From positions 62,001-126,000 of the forward strand of contig BDIU01000347.1 in assembly GCA_002118135.1 (NCBI GenBank): DNA of 64,000 bases. Direction: 5' to 3'. Positions 12,701-22,200 of this stretch are shown one piece after another. The notes beneath the pieces were generated by a model that was not told the origin of the DNA, made no database searches, and saw nothing but the letters and a program-made list of their open reading frames with translations. The position numbers and the translations under genes are program-made. How positions within the stretch are numbered: position 1 is the first letter of the stretch; every line of letters starts with the position of its first letter. The DNA is from Trebouxia sp. TZW2008. Lineage: Eukaryota > Chlorophyta > Trebouxiophyceae > Trebouxiales > Trebouxiaceae.

Positions 12701-15400
12701 TCTGCATGTGGGATCCCCTGGTCAGCCGAAGAATTACTTTGTGCGGTGTCCTCCTTGTAGCATTGCTTGCTGCAAGGTGCACTAGACTGGGCGGACGACT
12801 TTGCTGGGCGGCGCTCATGGGGTCTGCACATTCAAATAGACAAAGCCTGTAATGCTTGCTCACGGGTGAGTAATTTTGCTCAAAGGCAGCCTGCATAGCT
12901 GCAGGGACTGAGGGGATTGCTTTGATGGGCGACCCCCATGAGGCCTGCACAATCACACAGGCAGATCTTGCAAATATTCAAGGGGCCTTGTACCCCATTT
13001 GGAACGACACTGTTGTGTCTGATTTTCGAAATTCGTACATCAACAATCCCTAGCATGATACTCAGAACAAGCCAGCCTGGCAACATAGGACTTGGGCCAC
13101 ACACACCTGAAAAGTGTGCTGCAACGTGTAAGCAATCACTGTCATTATTGTTGTTGGTAGGCCATACCCACCCTCCAAACAAAACTGCATAAAGTGCGGG
13201 CTCTGAGGCATGCAGCATTGTGTTTTCTACAGCATACTTGATATTGTGCAGTTACAAGAGACAAGTTCAGGCTGCTCAGGCACAAAGACTTCCTGCTTAC
13301 TTGGTGCGAGGTCCTGTGTGTACAGAGCAGGTACAAAGATTGTCAGCTTTCTTGACAAGTGTTCCTGTATGTGACAAGTTGTGCAAGTCTCTTGCTGAAA
13401 ACCCTTAATACATTGTCTCAAAGAGGAGTCACTGTACAAAGCTTGGCAGCTTACTTGATGTGAGGTCCTGTGTGTGTGAAGCAGTTGAAGATAAGGCAGC
13501 GCCTGCAGAAGGTTGTGGCCAGGTTGGCAACCATGACATCAAGCTTCTGAGCATTTAAGGGCAGGCTGGGCCCTTGAGGAACAGCTGCTGCCAGGCTTTG
13601 CATGCGCATCTGAACAGTGCCTGCAACAATTATGCAGACTTATCATCAGAAGGATAGGAAGAGGAAGAAGAAGAAGAAGAAGCAGAAGCATTGGGCACAT
13701 GCTGTAGGCAGGCAGCAAGGTGGTAGCAAGGCTGGCAACCACTCAAACTTCTAAGTGTGCAACGGTAGGCTAGGGCCTGGTGGAATGGCTGCTGCCAGGC
13801 TTTGCATGCGCATCTGAACAGTGCCTGCAACAGTCTTGGAATGAGAGGAGGAAGGAGTGTTGGTCATTTGTTAGGCACCCAACAAGGCTGGTTGCATGAG
13901 CCATGTACTGGCAATGCAGATGTGTCCATAAGATTCAGGCAATGTTCAGGCGTAATGAAACATTCTCGACCACTGCTTGTTGTGAGCATTGCCACTGAGC
14001 GCAGTTCTGATTGAGAATATCAATCTCGGGACTGCAATGCTCACACCAGTCCATGTGCTTCTCAAGCATGTGTTGCAACCACTGGATATTGCAAAAGAGC
14101 TGCTGCAACACTTCACATTGCTATGAAGCAAGGGATGAGTAGCACAAGTCAGATTTATTGAATGTGCTGATGCCTTGTCAAGAAGCAGCTGTTGCCTTGT
14201 AAACCAGAACGCATAGTAACACAACTCAAATCATGTGGGATCTGCTTACTGCTTGGCAACCTGATCATTTGCAGCTGTTGCTGTCAAGACAAAGACGTGA
14301 GTAGCATACGTCAGGTTGTGCAGGACTTGGGCTTTGTTTCACTCACTTCTCTTTGCCTTGATCATGCTGGCAGCAATGCGCACGGCCTCGGGATCAACGC
14401 CGTACTGTGATACTGCTTTGCTCAGCAGGAACATGTCTGCTTGCCTTTGAACACCGTCTAAAGACTCAGTGTCTGAGTCCATTTCTTCATCGCTGTCACT
14501 CAGTGGGATTGTCTCACCTGCATTGTTTAGCATTAATCTACCAACTATGGAGGCGGTAAACAGACATAAATATGCATGCATTGCAATGCAGCATGCAAGC
14601 ACAGCATATCTGTGTAACAACAGCTAATGCAGGCTTGCCAGTCGCTGAGCACTTTGTTGTGCATGCATGCACCTACCTTCGCATCTATGTAGCACATCTG
14701 ATCAGACATCAATGCAGCACAAGGCAGCATGTCACCAAAACATGGCTGTGTGACGACAATTCACGCAGGCTTGCCAGCTGGTGAGCACAAGATTGCAGAT
14801 TCATGCATGTACCTATTTCATCTGTGTAGTACATCTGTCTACCAACTCCTTGAGCTAGCTCATTGTTGACAAGATAGCCCCATGCTTTGTAGGACGGATT
14901 TGGTTTGACAACAGGCATCTCTTCTGCAAGGACCGTCCTGCTGCTGCCTAGCATGGTGTTGTTCAGGAGCACAGGTGGCTTGTGGCGCTTGGTCGTGGAG
15001 AGCGGGCTGAATGTCGCGGTGGGTGCATTCTGCGCAGCTTTTGCTTTGGCGGCCTCTCTCGCCTTGACCTGCATCACAAAGTGCCTTGAGGTCGAAGGTC
15101 GCACACCAAGTCTTCAAATAGTTGTTCACCAGGCGAAGCTCATGGCGTACCAAATTGCTTTGCAAAGCTTGTCTAGCTGACTGACGTGACGAAGCCTCGA
15201 AAGCATGTCGTGCAGCGGACAGGCTTCGAGCTATCTGGGCGGACTCAGTTTCTGCATGACAACGGAAAACTGACGCGTGCAGACCTTGGAGAAAACACAA
15301 ATCGCGCGCGCGCGTTTTCACTTAAGAGCAAAAGTGATTGATAGAGAATATTTGCATTGCTCCGCGCACCTGATTCGCTGCCGCTTGCGCTCTCTGCCAT
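3786..15400 (-). CDS. E(z): Enhancer-of-zeste H3K27 methyltransferase, catalytic subunit of PRC2
   Basis: Thirteen exons (15400-15370, 15251-15130, 15068-14813, 14517-14347, 13620-13455, 12823-12684, 11965-10230, 9519-9412, 8833-8702, 5710-5485, 4892-4729, 4487-4306, 3918-3786) join in frame to 1,188 residues. Order: N-terminal region with RQMYYTDEIGETIPLSDSDEE, the counterpart of plant CLF/SWN IYYD..GGETLICSDSEEE; zinc motif FCRRCLIFNC (about 230-240); PCSKQCY (about 275); a disordered 579-codon exon (296-874); SANT-like FSGDSCRMACLVGTKTCLEV (about 885-905); CXC cysteine cluster (about 970-1045); SET (about 1063-1188) with AGWGAF, NHSDEPNC and ELLYNYG. Family role: methylates histone H3 Lys27 in nuclear Polycomb silencing. 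The protein is longer than typical plant homologues (about 850-900 residues) because of exon 7, which carries two SUMO-interaction-like motifs and low-complexity repeats. Nearly every exon has decayed tandem copies beside it. Divergently transcribed from RPL39. An additional exon between exons 9 and 10 is possible. Confidence 0.93.
4515..4610 (-). repeat. Decayed partial copy of E(z) SET exon 12
   Basis: In the intron before exon 12 the minus strand reads HYDTDSNTYLFNSNVKW, matching YDRDSNTYLFDLNADW inside exon 12. The copy lacks a convincing full exon frame. Just upstream a fragment NMKLSLRL resembles NMKLRLRQ of exon 11, so part of two adjacent exons may have been copied together. Confidence 0.7.
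4920..5270 (-). repeat. Multiple decayed copies of E(z) exon 11 start
   Basis: Exon 11 begins with a motif ECDADLCKPCQWTV at the end of the CXC region. Similar sequence recurs at about 5075-5140 (CDVDLGKPC then a stop codon, WTVYKELPAG) and at about 5200-5265 (ECDADLCKPCQRT). A weaker trace lies near 4925-4990. They precede the working exon in transcript order and were presumably made by repeated tandem duplication. Confidence 0.7.
5711..5885 (-). repeat. Decayed copies of the start of E(z) CXC exon 10
   Basis: Immediately upstream of exon 10 (in transcript order) the minus strand has a repeated acceptor context, TTTGGTTTTTGCAG, at two places about 60 bases apart. Around 5800-5875 the sequence resembles the exon stretch encoding PYQPCQCKGACKDG but with frame and cysteine losses. 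This is a local tandem duplication within the intron. Confidence 0.55.
6040..6910 (-). repeat. Four dispersed copies of a ~60-100 base unit inside an E(z) intron
   Basis: A related segment occurs around 6055-6150, 6280-6360, 6480-6580 and 6800-6890. On the minus strand it reads approximately MMAHDLNGKLSFPSTLAR, MTCKGLFSCFATVACP, MAHDSTRKFSYPATLTCP and LKSCRLRSCFATLAR. It may descend from an exon duplicated several times, as elsewhere in this gene, but I cannot identify a parental exon in the current model. It lies between exons 9 and 10. Confidence 0.5.
7130..8165. repeat. 158-bp tandem satellite within an E(z) intron
   Basis: The marker GCAGGCTGTC recurs at 7151, 7358, 7516, 7674, 7832 and 7990, with a variant at 8133. 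Four successive intervals are exactly 158 bases; the flanking intervals are 207 and 143, so the edges are less regular. Each unit holds a conserved run with AGCAGGTACTGAGCTGGCC and CAAGCAAGACTTGGA. Because 158 is not a multiple of three, the frame shifts in every copy and the short plus-strand frames are not a repeat protein. The array sits in the intron between E(z) exons 9 and 10. Confidence 0.92.
8570..8645 (-). repeat. Decayed copy of the 3' half of E(z) exon 9
   Basis: The minus strand resembles KASFCKKKMKTGGQAKH of exon 9 (here KASFCKKTMQSGSQAKH). A second partial copy of the 5' half of exon 9 (ELPAAPAGAATLTHE against GLPAALAGAATLTQE) lies at about 8905-8955. The working exon 8702-8833 lies between them. 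Confidence 0.7.
8998..9112. repeat. Degenerate telomere-like TTTAGGG repeats
   Basis: Plus-strand TAGGGTTAGATTTAGGGTTTT at 9001-9021, followed by TTAGGATTTAGG at 9074-9085 and TAGGGTTTAGGATT around 9096-9109, separated by an A/T-rich stretch. This is plant-type telomere sequence in an interstitial position, inside the E(z) intron between exons 8 and 9. It may mark an old double-strand break repair event. Confidence 0.6.
9735..9805 (-). repeat. Decayed copy of the E(z) SANT exon 8
   Basis: The minus strand reads QASVCDKAAVMCAVSKS followed by a stop codon, homologous to VSVFDKAAEMFSGDSCR of exon 8 (9412-9519). The remainder of the copy is unrecognisable. Confidence 0.65.
10385..11340 (-). repeat. 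Coding low-complexity repeats in E(z) exon 7
   Basis: Exon 7 contains three families of short coding repeats on the minus strand. One is a 15-base unit giving PIGST/PIGSS (about 10395-10620). Another is a unit of about 30-40 bases giving KGQSNTPSK-like peptides (about 10790-11000). The third is a Pro/Thr-rich set giving TLKPTQPYLTPRQPN (about 11180-11340). All are Ser, Pro, Gln and Lys rich with no predicted fold. Between them lie the acidic DPFVIVISESDEEEQ (about 11107-11153) and ETIVLSDSEED (about 11349-11390). Confidence 0.85.
12395..12970 (-). repeat. E(z) exon 6 in four tandem versions, one intact
   Basis: The working exon is 12684-12823 (PHERRPAKSS ... PCSKQCYKED). Related but decayed sequence lies at about 12880-12965 (CRPHGGRPSKQSPQSL), 12531-12625 (SQCYKGHTAQG ... 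LQGLSKQE) and 12400-12475 (MQPLTLHHVQGLSH then stop). Only the intact copy keeps the PCSKQCY cysteines, the open frame and both splice sites with matching phases. Confidence 0.75.
13265..13380 (-). repeat. Partial copies of the end of E(z) exon 5
   Basis: Exon 5 ends with TGPHIK and a strong GTAAGC donor. Similar sequence recurs downstream in transcript order around 13296-13325 and more weakly around 13345-13375, as decayed fragments. Confidence 0.5.
13655..13825 (-). repeat. Decayed copy of E(z) exon 5, with (GAA)n tract
   Basis: Starting from an identical acceptor context, the minus strand reads QMRMQSLAAAIPPGPSLPLHT then a TAG stop (at 13753-13751), against QMRMQSLAAAVPQGPSLPLNA in exon 5 (13455-13620). 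The cysteine part is lost and replaced around 13660-13690 by a GAA/GAAG microsatellite. Confidence 0.85.
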
Positions 15401-15708
15401 TGCAGCTGAGTCCTAAGCGGTCCTCGCGACCTGTTCCTAGTCGAGATGCGGTAGTCAGGAACGGTCTGAGGCTCAGCACAGCAACATCTGAGGGGCATGC
15501 GACGCGGCGATGGTGCCTAATTTCTGCAGCAAAACCTCTGCAACTCCGCAATGCAACGCCCTGGAAAAGCCCTGCTGTTCTTTGAGTCGCCCTGACCGTA
15601 ACGAGCTTTTGACACTACGCCGTCATGGTGTTGAGCAAACGAAGCAACTTTGCTATGCCTTCGCCCTTTTGCTGCAGCACGAGTCGGCGGCGATAGATAG
15701 CAGGCATC
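15401..15708. promoter_or_regulatory. Divergent promoter between E(z) and RPL39
   Basis: The E(z) start codon (15400-15398, minus) and the RPL39 start codon (15709, plus) are 308 bases apart and point away from each other. The stretch is CG-richer than its surroundings. Both transcription start regions must lie here unless the 5' UTRs overlap. No TATA box stands out. Confidence 0.65.
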
Positions 15709-16255
15709 ATGGTAAGCTGTCACGCTGGCTGCATGATTGCAATATCATTGCGGTTCGATTGCGAGCGTCTTGCACCTCAAACCTCTCGCAACCGAGATCT
15801 GCTCGCTGACTGCTGCTGCATGCATACACGCTGCTCTCACCTTGCCTGTTCGTCACATCACCTTCCTCGCGCCTGCGTTAACCTGACATGCAGTTCGGTA
15901 TGTGTTGCAGCCGTCTCAGAAGACCTTTAAGATCAAGAGGGTCTTGGCCAAGAAGGCCAAGCAGAACAGACCTATTCCTCAGTGGATTAGATTCAGGACA
16001 GGCAACAAGATCAGGTAGGAGCTGAGATATGAGGGTGGCATGACTTGGTGCTTCAGCCATATTGTAAAGCCTTTCACATGCTCACAAGCATTCGGTAGTG
16101 CGCACACTGGCCAGGACTATGTGCTGCTCCTTGTCTGGTCATTGCACTCGACAAGCTTGTTTCTGCTTTTTGGGCAAAACAGCAACTAGATTTCATTGTT
16201 GCTCAGGTATAACGCCAAGAGAAGGCATTGGAGGAGAACAAAGTTGGGCTTGTAG
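15709..16255 (+). CDS. RPL39: 60S ribosomal protein eL39 (RPL39)
   Basis: Three exons, 15709-15711 (the ATG alone), 15911-16014 and 16207-16255, give 51 residues, the standard length of the family. The product begins [20 protein letters not shown] and ends [11 protein letters not shown], which matches eL39 across eukaryotes. It is a very basic, largely unstructured protein of the large ribosomal subunit lining the peptide exit tunnel. The intron directly after the start codon is common in ribosomal protein genes. Introns are bordered by GTAAGC/TTGCAG and GTAGGA/GCTCAG. It shares a divergent promoter with E(z). A TGTAA motif at 16410-16414 is a plausible algal poly(A) signal. Confidence 0.97.
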
Positions 16256-17085
16256 AGAGTCAGCCTGCACTTTGTGCTGTTGAACCTAGTGCTAAAATTG
16301 GGGAACTCAGTTGGCCATATGGTTCAAGCTTATTTCAGCTCAGCCAAGGTTCAGATGATGCAACGGAGCTGCCAGCTTGCCTCTTGCTTAAGTCACTGCA
16401 AGACTAGCTTGTAACCAGTCTTCATCTGCAAACTGGATGCTGTTGCAGCATGCAATTTTCACATAGCGAAGCAAGGCACCAGGAAAGCTGCTGATTAGTG
16501 CAGCAGGAGCATCTGCTTAGCACTTGTTACATACATGCTCACCAACAAAAAGTGCATTGTCAAGTTGTGGACTGGTCCAAAACAAACCACTTGGGCCTAT
16601 TGCACCTTTTTGGTCTGTGCATGTGTGCTTATGGCCTTTGCCTGCAGTCACTGCTACCGACTGGGTTGTCAAAGGTCAACGTGAGGTTTGGGGATGTTTG
16701 GTGAAGCCTTTGCTGGCATGCTGATGTGTGATTCTTAACAGTGTCAGCAGAGCTGGCGTGCAGTTGAGGAGAGGTCCCTTAACATACAATTTCAAGGCAA
16801 GCTAAGGTAAGCAATGCTTGCTTCGCAAGCCGTTGGTTCACTGTAGAAAATTGACGCATGTGTCCCTGCATGGCAAGTTGTCGCTCTGTGAAACTGTACA
16901 GGATTGAAATCGTACACTACTGGAGAACGTGGTTCTCAGGTCATTTTACGGGACAACACGACAATGAGTCCGATTTGTGATGATGGGTCAAAATTCATTG
17001 CTGAAATGCACATGACTATGCAACAGACCCACGGCATTGAGGAGAAAGGCTTCTGAACCAGATGTTTTGAGGTCACAATGCATCC
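16256..17085. other. Convergent spacer between RPL39 and the RING gene
   Basis: Contains the 3' flanks of two converging genes, including TGTAA at 16410-16414 downstream of RPL39. No further gene was recognised. Confidence 0.5.
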
Positions 17086-18191
17086 TCAGCTGAGATATAT
17101 CCGGTGCACAGTCCTTGACTGCATTGTCTTTCGACAGGTTGGACACTTTTTGGTCGCCTTTAAACAGTCCAGGAGGCAGGGCTTGCAGAACACATGCCTG
17201 CAGCGTGACAAGGGCAAGGTAAGTGGTGAGGTTTGTGAATATGGCACAAAAGGTAAAGGTACAGACCTAATTGCGAAGAGCATGTGCAACAAAAGAGCAC
17301 AGGCAGCTGAGATGCTTGCTTGAGCCCAAAGTCTAAACCTGTGTTGTGTGCCAAGGTGTTGTGTGCCAAGGAGCTAACAGGCAACACCTATGCACGATGT
17401 GCAGTCAGCATGCACATTCACTGCTTACCCGCAACTGCCACAGGCTGGCTCCTTCATTTCTTCTAAACAAACCCCACAGCGTGGCTTTGTTTCGACCTCT
17501 TTGGGTTCTGGCGTTGGCTGCTTGAATGCTTTGGCGTACACTTGCTGTCCCTTGAGTCTGTGTACTTCCAAAGCCTTGGCAACCTCTATATTTCGCCGTT
17601 TTGCAGCTGGACTCAGGTCTGTTGCTAACACTGACACTTCGTCAAAAGTGTTTGCTGTGGTTGACGCACGTGGAGCAGGTCTGTTAGGCAATGCTGTCAA
17701 GTCCACAACATCATCGTCTAAAAGCACCTGCACATGAGCACAAGTGACAATACAAGTCTTGGCTGCTTGAAAGACGACATTGCACATATTAGACTTACAG
17801 TTCTGCCTATACTGCGCCGCCTTGCTGGATGCACATTGCCTTCCCTTGCTCTCTTCAGACCTGTACGTAAGCACACTGAATATAAGACACCATCTGGCAT
17901 AGCACAGACAGGCAGGTGCAAAACTTTGTGTCAGGGTCAAGCACATACCAGTTACTTTCGAACTTGATGCTTGTCTAGAGGAAGGGCCAGCCTGAGACAT
18001 GAAGACAGTTCACCTCAGGTACTGGAATGACAAGGTTCGGAGCACAATTTTTTGTGATGCTGCGCGTGCTGACATAGGCTATGCCTGTTTGAACTAACCT
18101 GGGCCTGCCTTAGAGACGGGCTCTCGTCGTCACTATCAAGCACAATCACTTCTGCAGTCTCGTGATGGCGATGCCGTCCACTGTTGCTCAT
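17086..18191 (-). CDS. SUMO-targeted ubiquitin ligase, RNF4/SLX8-like RING protein
   Basis: Five exons (18191-18099, 17991-17949, 17860-17799, 17727-17429, 17197-17086) join in frame to 202 residues. Two SUMO-interaction motifs are visible: EVIVLDSDDES (about residues 15-25) and LLDDDVVDLTALP (about 70-80). The C-terminus is a C3HC4 RING: CGVC, CGSCGHVFCKPC, CPTC, ending CPTCRKTMQSRTVHRIYLS. Vertebrate RNF4 ends in the same style (CPTCRKK...HPIYI). In this family the SIMs bind poly-SUMO chains and the RING transfers ubiquitin, so SUMOylated nuclear proteins are sent for degradation or extraction. The small size, tandem SIMs and terminal RING all fit, and all RING zinc ligands are present. Its transcript converges with RPL39. 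Confidence 0.92.
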
Positions 18192-19276
18192 GCGACCGGC
18201 TCACGCAGAACTGAGCCGGACTTCCGCAGAGACAGGCACACGCAGCGCACTTTGAATAAAAGAAGTCTTGCCTCGACAGGCAGGAAGTGGTTGCTGATTG
18301 TAGCAGGCGATGACAGTAAGAGAGAAGGCTCGAACCAAAAGCGGTGACTGTCACGCCAGACGCAACACACAAAATTTGATCGAACTCCAGAAACGAAGAA
18401 GAGCAAGGCGTGATCTGCATGCTACGACTGTAACAGCTTCAAACCCACCGTCAGGTAACCCAGACGTGATGCAGAATCTGGGTGTAGTCAGCGTTTGCAG
18501 CACAACAAAGTCAGTCGTTGCACAGGCTGTCAGCAGTACATTTTGATCGCAAGGAGCTGTTGCGACACAACAGACCGACTGCAATAAATGGTGCCAACAC
18601 GTTCAATCCTGATCCGCATTGCAAGCGACTTCGGCACCCCTACGGACCCTACCGAGAAGCTGTTGAACGAGTTGCCATAGCTTCGCTACATATCTGTCGT
18701 GAGGACTCGAGGTGAGCTGGCCTGCCTGTCCATCTCGTTCAGATTTGGTTGTATATTGCTTTGCGCGGGTGCTGGTCTTTCGCGGTTGTGCTGCCGTCTT
18801 TGAGCTGTACGTGCTGTCACACAGATCTCACTTTACTGAGTTGCTGCCGCGCATCTTGTTTGCTCCGATCGTATGCACTGCCGACAAGCGCGCAGTCGTT
18901 TGCACAGTATGCATCTTCCACGTTTCGTGATTTTTGCGCCTGACTGTTGACCTGCAGGACTCACTTGAACCTGCTGTTTCGCTGACTGGTTTAGACAGTC
19001 TTCCGGAGTCACGGACTGGCTGACAGAGCACTTTCTGTCACAAGCGAAGGTTCTGTGCAATCGTACAGCATCAATATACGTTGGCTGGTAAGCACAACTT
19101 GTGCCTTTTAGAGCTTCTGATCTAAATGCAACAACAGCACATGTCGACTGATAGCTGTGACCAAACAGTATATTGTGCAAATTCACATGTCATGCCAGTC
19201 ACATAGAGACTTGATGCGTTTGAAGCGCAAAGCGTAACATTCCAGCCTATCAGTGGAATGTACTAATGCAGGCAAA
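18192..19276. promoter_or_regulatory. Divergent intergenic region
   Basis: About 1.1 kb separates the RING-gene start (minus) from the start of the YPGLE repeat gene (plus). It is CG-richer than the introns around it and holds no convincing exon. It presumably contains both promoters; no specific element was identified. Confidence 0.45.
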
Positions 19277-22200
19277 ATGAGCAGCACTATTCAGCCAAGC
19301 ACTTCTCATGACCTTGGGCAGCAGTTGAAGTCACTGAAAGTCCAGCCTGATGCCGAGCCAGACAAGGGTCGTGCTTTACAGAGTCTGCTAAACCAGTCTT
19401 TCCAGCCTGCAACACCTGATCAGCCACAGCTTGATCACGCTCTGCTACACACAGTCAGCACAACCTCTAACTACAGCTCAAGCTCTGGTCAACAGCCAAA
19501 TGCAGACTCTACTGAGGAAGGCGTCAAACCTCTTACTGTCCCAGGCTCTGCAGACCACAGCAGTGCTCAGGCTGATGCATCAGGACCAACTACACAGCTT
19601 TCAGGTAACACAGCTCCAGATGCTGTACTACATTCAGAGCAGGACGCACACCCAGATCTGAGTAGCTGCGTCAAGTTGCTGCCAGAGCATGATGCTCTGG
19701 TAGCTGTGGCAGCTGAGAACAGAGCAGCACAGCTCCCACAAGGTCAGTCTCAGGCATGCAGCAGTGGTAATTTACATTGACTGAATTGTCGGTGTGCTGC
19801 TCAGGCCAGAGCAGCACAGCCTGCGCAAGGTCACACATCAGCATCAGTCATAATGAACTTTGATTCAATTGCTACAGTGATTGAAGTATTCCTATGTTGC
19901 TGAGAACAGCTTCCTCAAATTCAATTTCTTGCATGCATCACTATGTTGAATCATCGACATTGCTGTGATTGCATCTGTAAAGCATGCAGCACTCAAGTAG
20001 CATTCAGGTTGCAACACACAGCGTTTGTCTGCCATGTTGTTTGTGCCTTTTGGGGCACTTGATGCATCACACCTCTGTAGTAATATCAAGCTGGCAAAAG
20101 GCCTGTGCCAACTTACACACATTGCTGAATTGCTGCAGAGTTGCGCTGCAAATACTTGCTGGCATGTCAAAGCCGTGACTTGGGCATCGCTTTATTGCAA
20201 GTCACCCACAATGAGCATGGGTGGAGCGCATGTGTACATCAAGAGCTGCCTGATATTGTTTGGTACGATCATGCTGGGCAGTGCATGTGTATTGGACTGC
20301 ATAGCAAAGCCTTTGTGTCTGTGCAGGTGAGCCGCTGGAGATTCACAACAAACAAGAGGCTGAAGACTACAAGGAAAACACTGGTGTGTAAAGCTGCTGT
20401 TGCTGTCCTTATCCCTCAGTGCTGACTTCATCTTTGTCGCATGCATTGTGGCTACTTTGTCATTCTGGCATCCCCCTACATTCCGTATGCCTCTCAGTAT
20501 GCACTTTCTTAGGGAAACGCTTGACAAGGTCTTTTCGTTGAAGCAGCAAGCAATGCTGACATGCTGGACAGTGTTGAGCTCATCACTGTTGCTGGCATCA
20601 GGTAGCTATTGGACTGAAAAGGACTGTCAATGTATCGTTTACAGCTACAAACAAGGCACTGATGGGCAATCATGAATACAGGTCAATGCCCCCCTGGCTG
20701 GGTTTGTCCTCCTGGGGTGTCCCCCTTTGCTGTGGCCCCTGCACCCCCTATGTCTAGGGCAGGCTCAGATGCTCTACCCCCCCTCATACCTCACTCAGGC
20801 CAGAAGCGCCACAGAATGAAGGCACAGGTAGATAGTCATGTCATCAGCCTGCGATTCATTGCTGACACCTGATAGCCTTGCGCGCCTGTGCATAATCGTG
20901 CAGCTTTTGTTGTCAGTCTGGACTGGCTTTGCTACTGGAGGTGTTTGTCAGTGCTGGTGTCTGTGTCTCTGCATGCTCTGTGTCTTTGCTGCCATAAGTC
21001 ATGCAATGTTTGCTACTGGACTTTTTTGCTGCCAATATTAACTTCCATGACCTTTTGTGTGCATTGCAAGCAGGACTCTGTTCCCCACTCACCATCTAGA
21101 CTGAGGACGCAAGGAAGAGTAATGAGCATACAAGGTAGTGCGCGCCTTCAAGCAACAGCATCAAGGTCTGTTTCACAAATGCTGGCAACTTTCCCTGGGT
21201 TGGAGGCAAGCACACCTTTTCACAACATGCTGAAGAAGTCACTGTCAAGGTCTCTGTCAACTTGGCTTCAAGCACACCCAGGCTTGGATCACTCGCCTCC
21301 CAGCTCGGCACAGCACAGCAGGCTCAGCAGCCCACAGCAGGCACAGCATGCTCCCTCACAGGCAATGTCAGCAGCCCTGTCAGCGCAGCTCTACCCTGGG
21401 CTTGAGCAGGCCATTTCAAACTGGGCACAGCAGGCTCAGCATGACAGTCCCATGATACAGTCAAGGGCTGCCTCAAGGACTCTGTCAGGCATGTCAGATA
21501 TGCCTGGGCTGGAGCAAGCCATTTCAAACTGGGCTCAGCATGCTCAGCATGACAAGGCTGGCAAGCTGCAGTCGACTGGGCCAGCTTCCAGAGCAGCTTC
21601 TGGCATGTCTGATATGCCAGGATTGGAGCAAGCCATTTCAAATTGGGCTGAGCATGCCCAGCATGATGGGGCTCAGCATGCTCAGCACTCAGACAGAGCA
21701 GCAGGTGTTTCAGACTCGGTGTATGCAGGGCTGGAGCAAGCGATTTCAAACTGGGCTCAGCAGGCGCAGCATGATCGAGCCAGCCTGCAACAAGCTCAGC
21801 CTATGTCTAGGGCGGCATCAGAAGCCATGTACCCTGGACTGGAGCGAGCCATTTCAAACTGGGCCCAGCATGCACAGCAGGTCGTGCCTCATACAATGCA
21901 GACCACAGTCCCTGCTTCACGTGCAATGTCAACAGCGTCAGAAGCATGGTACCCAGGATTGGAGCGAGCTATTTCAAACTGGGCAGAGCAGGCACAGCAT
22001 GTGGTTCTTGACGCTTTGCAGTCACCAGCTTCCACTGACCGTAGTGCGCCTCAAGCTTCCTCCCTCCCTGACTCTGAATTCAAACGCGCTGTGTCAGACT
22101 GGGCACAGCAGGCACAGCATGACATGGTGACACTGCTGAAGTCCCAGGCTGCAGCGCCTTCAAGGGCTGTCTCAGAGGCCCTGTCTGAAGCAATGTACCC